Source of the DNA: Deltaproteobacteria bacterium
Lineage (GTDB): Bacteria; Desulfobacterota; Desulfobacteria; Desulfobacterales; UBA11574
NCBI GenBank assembly: GCA_019313025.1
Contig: JAFDCA010000619.1
Coordinates: 1 to 13,552 of the forward strand
Direction: 5' to 3'
Length of the DNA stretch: 13,552 nt
Shown here: one piece after another, positions 1 to 6,234 of the stretch
How positions within the stretch are numbered: position 1 is the first letter of the stretch
How the letters are laid out: each line of letters opens with the position of its first letter
Translations under genes and position numbers: made by a program
The notes under the pieces: model-generated
Told to the model about the DNA's origin: nothing
Seen by the model: the letters and a program-made list of their open reading frames with translations, nothing else
Databases searched by the model: none

Positions 1-458
1 ATAACAACCGATTGAAAATTTAAAAGAAACAAAAATGTTCATTCAGCAAGTTCATTTGGAACGAAATTTGCTAATTATTTTCTAAAACAGCAACAAGATG
101 GTTGTAAAACCCATTTAAAATTTTTTGTCTGGAGCACTTTTCAGGAAAAACCCGTAGTTACGAGATCACAATGTGCATTAATAGCAAAGTGAACTTCTAA
201 GATAACATATTAATATATTTAAACATATTATTTTTATCTTGTTGAATAACATTCATTGTAAAAATTGGATTCATGGTTGCAATCAAAAAACAAGGAATTA
301 TTTTATATTCAAATCGAAACGAATGAATAAAATCATATTGAACGTAAATGATACACATGTCTCAGGACACTTTTTTTTAAAGATTTTAAAAACCCCGCTG
401 ACAGTTCCAGAACTTAAAATGGACATTCAGTTGGAATATTTTGAGGAAATTAAGCGAT
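1..458. other. AT-rich intergenic region upstream of the TPR gene
   Basis: This stretch is strongly AT-rich and has frequent stops in all frames. It contains a run of A/T between about 200 and 240, and an 8-T tract at 371-378 preceded by a weak 4-bp hairpin (TGTC/GACA, 358-369). I see no tRNA, no repeat array and no convincing coding region. The left edge may contain the end of a gene lying outside the window, but nothing can be identified. It presumably carries the promoter of the TPR gene, for which I could not pick a confident -35/-10 pair. Confidence 0.6.
443..448 (+). promoter_or_regulatory. Shine-Dalgarno GAGGAA for the TPR gene
   Basis: GAGGAA lies 10 nt before ATG at 459. It decides the start, because the only longer in-frame start is TTG at 441, immediately before this motif and with no site of its own. 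Starting at 459 also yields a normal signal-peptide N-terminus (MKK followed by a hydrophobic core). Confidence 0.6.
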
Positions 459-1190
459 ATGAAAAAAATATACATTGGTATACTGATACTGTTGATTACG
501 GTCGTGTGGTCAAAACATATACAGAATGTTTACGCCTTTGACGGGAATGCCCTGGAATACTTCGATCTGGGTTTGAAAACATCGATGGCTTATAAAAAAA
601 CCAATTACTTTACCAAGGCGATAGAGTTAAACCCGAGGCTCGCACCCGCCTATGAAAAACGAGGATTGAATTACTACTTTCAGGGCAAATACAACGAGGT
701 TATCGAGGATTTTACCAATTACATTCAGCTGGTCCCTAACAAAGCCGATGCCTATCGGATGTTGGGAATGGCTTATCTCAAAATCAACAACCCTGAAAAG
801 GCTGTTGTCAACTTTGACAGAGCCCTTGATCTGGAACCGGAAATGAAAGGGGTGCTGGGTTACCGGGGGGAGTCTTTCCGCATGATTGGTCAACTGGACG
901 AAGCCATCGATGATTCAAACAGGGCTCTTGCCATGGAAAGCGATCTTCGAATTTTGTCAGATGTTTATAGAACCCGGGCCAAGGCTTACATGGAGTTGGG
1001 TCAAGAGGTGTTGGCCAACGCCGATTTCAAAAGGGCTGCGGAAATCGACCCCAGATATTTCTTTTACCGATATATCTCAGGATATGCCGACCTTGAAGAT
1101 ATGCGAAGGGCGGGGTTGATCGGTATGATCGGTATGGCCTTTGTGTTTATTTTCGGCTTGAAATTAAGACCTCCTAAAAAAGACGATTAA
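459..1190 (+). CDS. Exported TPR-repeat protein with C-terminal membrane anchor
   Basis: This is a 243-residue protein. Residues 1-26 form a signal peptide or N-terminal anchor (MKK, hydrophobic core IYIGILILLITVVW, possible cleavage after VYA). Residues about 30-200 hold four to five tetratricopeptide repeats, recognised by A/G-Y...G positions and repeat ends such as AIELNPR, IQLVPNK, ALDLEPE and AEIDPR. The first unit looks shortened. A hydrophobic segment at about 219-235 is followed by a basic tail (RPPKKDD), which would place the TPR domain in the periplasm with the C-terminus in the cytoplasm. TPR domains bind protein partners, so a scaffold or assembly role is likely, but the partner cannot be told. 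The gene stands alone and converges with the downstream gene after only 20 nt, with no clear terminator between them. The family is certain; the specific role is unknown. Confidence 0.85.
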   Translation: MKKIYIGILILLITVVWSKHIQNVYAFDGNALEYFDLGLKTSMAYKKTNYFTKAIELNPRLAPAYEKRGLNYYFQGKYNEVIEDFTNYIQLVPNKADAYRMLGMAYLKINNPEKAVVNFDRALDLEPEMKGVLGYRGESFRMIGQLDEAIDDSNRALAMESDLRILSDVYRTRAKAYMELGQEVLANADFKRAAEIDPRYFFYRYISGYADLEDMRRAGLIGMIGMAFVFIFGLKLRPPKKDD

Positions 1191-1210
1191 AGTCACATAA
1201 ACAAATTATT

Positions 1211-2521
1211 CTATCCAAGGAAAAACGAGCAGGCCAGAACCGCAAATATCACGCCGGCGATATCTGCCGTTAATCCGGCAGCCAGAGAATGGCGGATACG
1301 TCGTACCTGTACGGATCCGAAATAAACCGCCAACACATAAAAAGTCGTTTCGGTAGACCCCTGCAGTGTTGAAACTAAATAGCCGGTGTAACTGTCGGGA
1401 CCGATGGCCGGATCATTGATAATGGAGGCCAGAATACCGTATGCCCCTGATCCGGAAAGGGGCCGCATCATCGCCATAGGAAGGGCCTCGGCAGGCAGGC
1501 CCAAAGGACCTGTAATACCGCTTAGCAAACCGACCATGGCTTCCAATGCACCGCTTGCTCTCAGCATATCCACGGCCACAAGGATGGCCACCAGATAAGG
1601 AATGATCCGAATCGCCACCCGGAAACCGTCCTTGGCACCTTCAACAAACACTTCATAGACGCGCACACGACGCACCAGACCAAAGCCTAAAAATCCGACC
1701 ATGAGTACCGGAATGATCCACGGGGATATGGACCGTCCATAAATCACACAAACGGGCATCAATAATACAAGGAATGAAAGCGCCATGATGCTGACCCACA
1801 ACGGATATCCTTTGGCAGTATCGTTGGACGGTACTTCTTTCCCATCATTTGAATACACGACTTCCCCATCATCTAAAGGCACTTGCTCAATAGAAGCTTC
1901 AGCGCCAACCCTGAGGGGCATGAGTCTCTGATACAGTTTGGCTGCAACAACGGCAATAGTGGTGGATCCGATGGTAGCGAACAATGTGGTGGGTAAAATC
2001 GCGGCCGGATCTGATGAACCAGCTGCTGCACGAAGGGCGATGACCCCGCTGGGCAACAGGGTCACGCTGGAGGTGTTGATGGCCAGAAACAGGGCCATGG
2101 CATCGGTGGCTGTTCCGCGCTGAGGGTTGAGCTTGTCAAGCTCCTGCATGGCCCGGATGCCAAAGGGCGTCGCGGCATTGCCAAGCCCCAACACGTTGGC
2201 CGAAAGGTTCAGAATCATGGCACCCATGGCCGGATGATCCGCCGGAACATCAGGGAAAAGTTTCACCATCAGCGGGCGGATCAGTCGTGCCAAAATGGTG
2301 AGCATTCCGCCGGCTTCAGCCACTTTCATCAGTCCCAGAAACAGGGCCATCACACCCACCAGGCCGATGGCCAGTTCTACTGCCCCGCCGGCCGATGTAA
2401 TCATCGCTTTGGAAAGAATTTCCATGGGCGAAGGCACATCTTGCATGGAAACAAGGAAAACTTGTCGCCACCCGGCAAATAAGAACGCACACAGAACAAT
2501 CAGAACGAATATGACGTTCAT
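1211..2521 (-). CDS. Fused SpmA/SpmB-type nucleoside-recognition (Gate) domain membrane protein
   Basis: This 436-residue multi-spanning inner-membrane protein has two Gate (nucleoside-recognition) domains. The N-terminal half resembles spore maturation protein SpmA, with the motif NLSANVLGLGNAATPFGI at 105-122. The C-terminal half resembles SpmB, with RPLSGSGA at 353-360, QGSTETTFYVLAVYFGS at 387-403 and RH..AAGLTAD at 410-420. A hydrophilic linker of about 35 residues (203-240) joins them. In Bacillus the two are separate proteins needed for spore-core dehydration. Fused homologues occur in non-sporulating Gram-negatives, where the transported substrate is not established. ATG at 2521 is chosen because the N-terminus then begins with a transmembrane helix (MNVIFVLIVLCAFLFAGW). 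The ribosome site is weak (GGA about 9 nt upstream). No neighbour suggests a pathway. Family assignment is strong; the substrate is unknown. Confidence 0.88.
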   Translation of the reverse strand: MNVIFVLIVLCAFLFAGWRQVFLVSMQDVPSPMEILSKAMITSAGGAVELAIGLVGVMALFLGLMKVAEAGGMLTILARLIRPLMVKLFPDVPADHPAMGAMILNLSANVLGLGNAATPFGIRAMQELDKLNPQRGTATDAMALFLAINTSSVTLLPSGVIALRAAAGSSDPAAILPTTLFATIGSTTIAVVAAKLYQRLMPLRVGAEASIEQVPLDDGEVVYSNDGKEVPSNDTAKGYPLWVSIMALSFLVLLMPVCVIYGRSISPWIIPVLMVGFLGFGLVRRVRVYEVFVEGAKDGFRVAIRIIPYLVAILVAVDMLRASGALEAMVGLLSGITGPLGLPAEALPMAMMRPLSGSGAYGILASIINDPAIGPDSYTGYLVSTLQGSTETTFYVLAVYFGSVQVRRIRHSLAAGLTADIAGVIFAVLACSFFLG

Positions 2522-2542
2522 GGATACGATTCCATAAATTGA

Positions 2543-2572
2543 AGCAGGCCTAAAAAATTATTTTAGCCTGCT
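2543..2572. terminator. Stem-loop, possible terminator or 5'-leader structure
   Basis: The arms AGCAGGCCTAAAA (2543-2555) and TTTTAGCCTGCT (2561-2572) pair over 12 bp with a single bulged C and a 5-nt loop (AATTA). Neither side has a clean U-tract outside the stem, so rho-independent termination is uncertain. It lies 22 nt upstream of the SpmA/SpmB-like start and could be in that gene's leader. It also overlaps the 3' end of the minus-strand micro-ORF. Confidence 0.4.
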
Positions 2573-2718
2573 ACTATAAATAATTTCCAACAACACCCAT
2601 TTGTGAAACCGATTTCTGCATCTATAGCTATTGTCAGAATAACATTCCGTTCCATCCGCCGGATAATTTCGTTGAGATCTGCAAGAACTCGCAAACAAAA
2701 ACGCGTAAAAGAGAACAT
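2563..2718 (-). pseudogene. Micro-ORF / gene remnant, minus-strand member of the inverted pair
   Basis: An ATG-initiated frame of 51 codons begins MFSFTR, contains DLNEIIRRMERN at residues 14-25 and ends in VAG. It has no recognisable ribosome site. Its first 21 codons match the plus-strand frame at 2785-2874. Differences in the aligned core fall at third codon positions (GAT/GAC, ATT/ATC, TTT/TTA), which suggests past coding constraint. After the shared part the two sequences diverge, so at least one is truncated or rearranged. A different, longer frame (74 codons, 2558-2782) overlaps it but has no such support. The protein family was not recognised. Confidence 0.3.
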
Positions 2719-2850
2719 GTCTATGGCTTTTTAGAATATCGTTCAGTCGTTTGATTTTATGTTTTAATTTGAAATACTTCAAAGATGTTCTCTTTAACGA
2801 GATCTAATTTGCTCAGACAGCTTCCCGACCTCAACGAAATCATCCGGCGG
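2656..2850. repeat. Imperfect inverted repeat (arms 2656-2718 and 2785-2850)
   Basis: Read outward from the central 66 nt (2719-2784), both arms start ATGTTCTCTTT. Both end in a 24-nt block (2656-2679 complement, 2827-2850) identical at 22 of 24 positions. The middle part is diverged and differs by one codon-sized 3-nt gap. This is far beyond chance for a 200-nt window. No target-site duplication or transposase was found. Confidence 0.75.
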
Positions 2851-2874
2851 CTTACGGCAAATCGTGACCGTTAA
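2785..2874 (+). pseudogene. Micro-ORF / gene remnant, plus-strand member of the inverted pair
   Basis: An ATG-initiated frame of 29 codons begins MFSLTR and contains LPDLNEIIRRLTANRDR at residues 13-29, then stops at TAA. No good ribosome site precedes it (CAAAG only). The similarity to the minus-strand partner begins exactly at both ATG codons. It may be the surviving 5' end of a longer gene, or a true very short peptide gene. I do not recognise the family. Confidence 0.3.
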
Positions 2875-2949
2875 GCATTCAATCGGAACCTATTTTTGGC
2901 AACTGCTATAAAACAGAAAAGAATTTATCCATCATGTATTCATATTTAT

Positions 2950-4038
2950 TTAATCAAATCCCATAACAATGGATTCAACACGTCGGTTTTGTCGTCGGCC
3001 CTCACTGGTAGTGTTGTCTGCTATCGGATCAGCAATTCCGTACCACTGGGTGACAATCTGGCCGACACTGACATTGAACTTGTCGATAAGGTACGCTTCA
3101 ATGCTTTCAGCCCTTCGTCGTGCCAGCCCAAGATTATATTCGGGAGAACCGGCAATGTCTGTAAAACCCGTCAGGACCACATACGTACCGGGATTATTCT
3201 TTAAAAATTCCCCGAGTATATTGAGCTCGTCATTGTATTCGGAACGAATCTGAACACTGTCAAAATCAAACAGAATGTTATCGATTTTAACATCAGCCAA
3301 TCGATAGGTGGTTGTCAGAAATTTTTCGATTCTGGTCTCAATGACAAAAAGCGCTCCGGCCAGATAGACGGGCTTTTCAAACACCTGATCAAATGGGACA
3401 ACCCGGGAACACTCGTTTATGGAAGCAACCGCTTTCAAGACATCTTTTTCTAAATCGCCTTTGGCAGTGCTGATAGCGTAAAAACAAACATTATACTTAT
3501 CAGCAAGCTCCTTGGCTATGTCCGCCGGCTTCTTGGATCCCGGCGTTCGACTGTACATACCATCGGTGAACAAGAACACCACCGTTCGTCCGGTGAGTCC
3601 CGACAGTATGCCATCCAATTTAAGAAGCCCCTGCTGCAACAATGTGGCTCCCGATGCCTCTGCCGGAAGCTGGTCAATGGCAGCAGCAAATTTATCCCGG
3701 TCATATTTTTGCATCATGTAAACGGGTTTAAAGGGTGTAAACAAATATAACCCTGCATTGTATCCCAGATCCGGAAGAATTTCATTTCTATCTTTTAATA
3801 GTTTCTTGGCGGCATCTAATGTTGTGAGTCCGGTATCTTTATATGGTGCTTCCATGGAGCTTGAACTGTCAAACAACACAACGAAATTGTCCGCGGTTTT
3901 AATAATTTCTTCTGTTATAACGACACCGGGCACCTTTTCTTTTTCCACCACAGCTTCAGCTGCAAAAGAAATCCCGGCTATCATGCTAAAAAAAAGCACC
4001 GCCATAACCATTGACTTCCATCTATAATTTTTTCTCAT
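2950..4038 (-). CDS. Periplasmic VWA-OmpA domain protein
   Basis: This 362-residue protein has a signal peptide at 1-26 (MRKNYRWK, hydrophobic core, SFA before AEA). A von Willebrand factor A domain spans about 48-235 with a complete metal-binding MIDAS set: D57-x-S59-x-S61, T132 in GATLLQQG and D159 in FTDG. An OmpA C-terminal domain spans about 252-358 (ILFDFDS, TGFTDIAGSPEYN, LARRRA, GRRQNRRVE). D294 and R309 sit at the spacing of the diaminopimelate-binding Asp/Arg pair known in OmpA. It should therefore be exported, bind peptidoglycan, and use the VWA domain for a protein partner. A perfect ribosome site (AGGAGGT) 6 nt before ATG fixes the start. It is last in the minus-strand cluster, 42 nt after the channel gene. 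The partner is unknown. Confidence 0.9.
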   Translation of the reverse strand: MRKNYRWKSMVMAVLFFSMIAGISFAAEAVVEKEKVPGVVITEEIIKTADNFVVLFDSSSSMEAPYKDTGLTTLDAAKKLLKDRNEILPDLGYNAGLYLFTPFKPVYMMQKYDRDKFAAAIDQLPAEASGATLLQQGLLKLDGILSGLTGRTVVFLFTDGMYSRTPGSKKPADIAKELADKYNVCFYAISTAKGDLEKDVLKAVASINECSRVVPFDQVFEKPVYLAGALFVIETRIEKFLTTTYRLADVKIDNILFDFDSVQIRSEYNDELNILGEFLKNNPGTYVVLTGFTDIAGSPEYNLGLARRRAESIEAYLIDKFNVSVGQIVTQWYGIADPIADNTTSEGRRQNRRVESIVMGFD

Positions 4039-4044
4039 AATTCC

Positions 4045-4051
4045 ACCTCCT
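4045..4051 (-). promoter_or_regulatory. Strong Shine-Dalgarno AGGAGGT of the VWA-OmpA gene
   Basis: This is a full anti-16S match 6 nt before the ATG at 4038, the strongest ribosome site seen in the cluster. It suggests that this last gene is translated efficiently and independently of the upstream channel gene. Confidence 0.8.
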
Positions 4052-4080
4052 GTTGTGTTTAAAGTTGAGTTTCCTGAATA

Positions 4081-4749
4081 TTATGATCTTTCTATGGAAC
4101 TGCTTAAGTACTTGCCCACCAGCATGGCAATGAGAATCGTCAAATAAAGCTGGCCGACGATGGCAATAACAATGGTTAAGGACTTGGCAAACGGAGAAAC
4201 GGGTGTAATATCCCCATATCCCAAAGTGGTCAGCGTAACAAAACTAAAATATAAATAATCGTGAAACCCTGCAGCAGTTGCGCCTGCAAAGTTGATGGCT
4301 CCAGAATCGATATGAAAAAAGAATTTTTGAACAAGTTGCATCATTGAAAGCATTACCGCTCCCAAGACACCGATGAGGAGATAACCGTTAATGGAATTGA
4401 TGATAAGGGTCAAAGTGACCTGTTGACTCCTGGCAATATGCTGGATCATGAAGACGGTAATAAACATGTTGAAGCTGAAAAATGACAAGAAAGAGATAAA
4501 TCCCAAAGCATCGTTCACAAAAAAATAATAAAGCCAGGTCAAAACAATGGTAATAATTCCGGATATGAATAGGATTCTACGGGTTTTTTTTGCAAAATCG
4601 AGTGAATACGTGCCAGAGAGAATAATGGCCGTGAAAATGATGTCTCTCATGAGTAATCGCTGAGTCGATAAAGCGGGATAGAAAAAGATAATGAGAAGTA
4701 AGCAAATTAAAAGAATGATATTATTTCTGGTCAATTTCTTTTCTATCAT
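4081..4749 (-). CDS. Six-helix potassium-channel-like protein (Ion_trans_2 type)
   Basis: This is a 222-residue membrane protein. Hydrophobic helices lie at about 11-25, 35-50, 58-76, 81-103, 118-142 and 188-212. Between the last two is a pore loop with the K+ selectivity filter TTLGYGD (174-180) followed by ITP. The fourth helix lacks the regularly spaced arginines of a voltage sensor, so voltage gating is unlikely. The C-terminus ends about 10 residues after the last helix, so there is no RCK/TrkA_N ligand-binding domain. K+ conduction across the inner membrane as a tetramer is inferred from the filter. A CAAGG ribosome site lies about 10 nt before the start. The gene follows the outer-membrane factor gene after 39 nt and precedes the VWA-OmpA gene by 42 nt, so co-transcription is likely. 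Confidence 0.87.
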   Translation of the reverse strand: MIEKKLTRNNIILLICLLLIIFFYPALSTQRLLMRDIIFTAIILSGTYSLDFAKKTRRILFISGIITIVLTWLYYFFVNDALGFISFLSFFSFNMFITVFMIQHIARSQQVTLTLIINSINGYLLIGVLGAVMLSMMQLVQKFFFHIDSGAINFAGATAAGFHDYLYFSFVTLTTLGYGDITPVSPFAKSLTIVIAIVGQLYLTILIAMLVGKYLSSSIERS

Positions 4750-4788
4750 AACACCATGCCTTGAAAGAACCTGGAAAGATATCGGCTT

Positions 4789-6234
4789 TTAAGGTTGTTT
4801 TTTGGGTGTTTCCGGCGGATATTGTGTCTGTTCCATTTCCGCTTGTGTAAGCCATCCCCCGCCCAGGGCTTTGTATAATCTGACATAGGCATTATAGAAT
4901 TGTTGTTTCAATTCAGATAACTCCAATCCAACATCGAATAAAGTCCGTTCCGTCTCCAAAACTTCAAGATAACTGGTGACGCCTTTGTCATATCTCATTT
5001 TTGACAGGGCAGCGGCATTTTCCGCTGCCGTATATTTTCTTTCCACCGCGGAGATTTGGTTTTTGTAGGTTTGAATGTCATTCAAAGCATCCGCCACTTC
5101 ACGAAACGCAAACAGCACCCTGTTTTCGTAACGATACAATGCCTGCTGGGTCCTTTCTTTCTCAATTTCAACCCGCTGACGGCTCTTTTCAAAGTCAAAA
5201 ATAGGCCCCAATAGACTACCCCCCACCGACCAGATGTCTCCATCGGTGGAAATGGATGACAGTTCACTGCTAGCGACTCCGAAAAGACCTGTTAAGGTAA
5301 TGGAGGGAAACCTCAGTGCTTGAGCAACACCAATCCTTGCTGTTTGTGCCTCCAGCAAGTACATGGCTTCAGCAATATCAGGCCGGCGTTCTAAAATACT
5401 TGAGGGTATTCCGCTGGGTATATCCGGAGGAAGCGTTTGTTGGTTCAGATCATCCCCTGTTTTTATTTCTCCGGGGAATTTTCCCAACAAAATGCTCAGC
5501 GCGTTTTCGGTATTGGCAATTAATCGTTGGAATAAGGGAATGGCCCCGGCGGCAATTTCTTTTTGAATTTGCGCCTGATTCAAATCAATTTCGGGAATAA
5601 TCCCTTTGTCAAAGCGCTTTTGAATAATATCAAGACTATACAGCCGTGATTCAAGGGTCTGCTTGGATATTTTCAATCTTTGATGATAATCCAACAACAA
5701 AAAATACGTGCTCACAACTTCGGAAATCAGACTGATTTGAACGGTTCTCAGGGAATATTCAGAAGCCATCAATTCAGCTCTCGCGGCTTGGGTAGATCTG
5801 CGGAATTTGCCCCAGAAATCAATCTCCCAGCTCAATACCGGCGCGATATAGGCCGATTTGTCGGTTGTTGACGATCGTGACACGCCCGTAAAATTTCCTA
5901 CCCTTGCGCCACCGTCTAAATCCAATCGGGGATATTGATCCGCCTTGGTAAATCCAAGAGCTGAACGGGCTTCTTCGATACGGCTGGCAGCAATCAGTAA
6001 ATCTTTATTGTCCGCCAAGGCCGTGACAACCAGTGAATACAAAACAGGATCTTCAAACAATTCCCACCATTTCAAGTTAACCACTTCTTTGGATTCTGAA
6101 TCGGAAAATCTAAAATTATCCGGTGTTTCCACGACAGGTTTTTTAAAATCAGGCCCCATAGCACAACCAATAAAAAACACAAAAAGTATCAATGTAACGA
6201 TTCGAGTTATTTTTTTCATTTCAATAACCATCAT
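4789..6234 (-). CDS. RND efflux outer-membrane factor lipoprotein (OprM/NodT family)
   Basis: This 481-residue outer-membrane channel of a tripartite efflux pump forms a TolC-like trimer. The N-terminus (ITRIVTLILFVFFIGC) is a lipoprotein signal with the lipid-attachment Cys at residue 24, followed by AMGPDFKKP, typical of the NodT family. Two OEP repeats follow (about 65-255 and 280-460), with family motifs such as VNLKWWELFEDPVL, RRPDIAEA and GVTSYLEVLETER. Length is normal. Its first codon overlaps the pump gene's stop (ATGA, 6231-6234), implying translational coupling. A later ATG at residue 6 (MKKITR) would give a tidier signal peptide and is a real alternative start. It works with the adaptor and pump encoded just upstream. 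Confidence 0.93.
   Translation of the reverse strand: MMVIEMKKITRIVTLILFVFFIGCAMGPDFKKPVVETPDNFRFSDSESKEVVNLKWWELFEDPVLYSLVVTALADNKDLLIAASRIEEARSALGFTKADQYPRLDLDGGARVGNFTGVSRSSTTDKSAYIAPVLSWEIDFWGKFRRSTQAARAELMASEYSLRTVQISLISEVVSTYFLLLDYHQRLKISKQTLESRLYSLDIIQKRFDKGIIPEIDLNQAQIQKEIAAGAIPLFQRLIANTENALSILLGKFPGEIKTGDDLNQQTLPPDIPSGIPSSILERRPDIAEAMYLLEAQTARIGVAQALRFPSITLTGLFGVASSELSSISTDGDIWSVGGSLLGPIFDFEKSRQRVEIEKERTQQALYRYENRVLFAFREVADALNDIQTYKNQISAVERKYTAAENAAALSKMRYDKGVTSYLEVLETERTLFDVGLELSELKQQFYNAYVRLYKALGGGWLTQAEMEQTQYPPETPKKQP

Larger units (their letters stand above)
2522..2949. other. Intergenic region with hairpin and inverted micro-ORF pair
   Basis: The spacer separates the start of the SpmA/SpmB-like gene from the end of the VWA-OmpA gene, both on the minus strand. 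It holds a long-stem hairpin (2543-2572) and an imperfect inverted repeat whose arms each read as a short related ORF. No strong intrinsic terminator for the VWA-OmpA transcript was seen directly after 2950. The inverted repeat could serve that purpose, but this is unproven. Confidence 0.6.

Noticed and set aside
358..378. Possible terminator: 4-bp TGTC/GACA hairpin followed by eight T
   Set aside because: The stem is too short to be convincing and no gene is known to end just before it.
239..541. 100-codon plus-strand frame from a TTG start
   Set aside because: It runs out of frame into the well-supported TPR gene, has no ribosome site, and its Asn/Lys/Ile-rich translation is what AT-rich non-coding DNA gives.
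1271..1288. CTGCCG / CGGCAG hairpin near the 3' end of the SpmA/SpmB-like gene
   Set aside because: It lies within conserved coding sequence with no U-tract, so it is not a believable terminator.
2558..2782. 74-codon minus-strand frame beginning MKYFKLKHK
   Set aside because: It overlaps the micro-ORF frame that is supported by its inverted partner, shows no motif, and has Cys/Arg/Ser-rich shadow-like composition.
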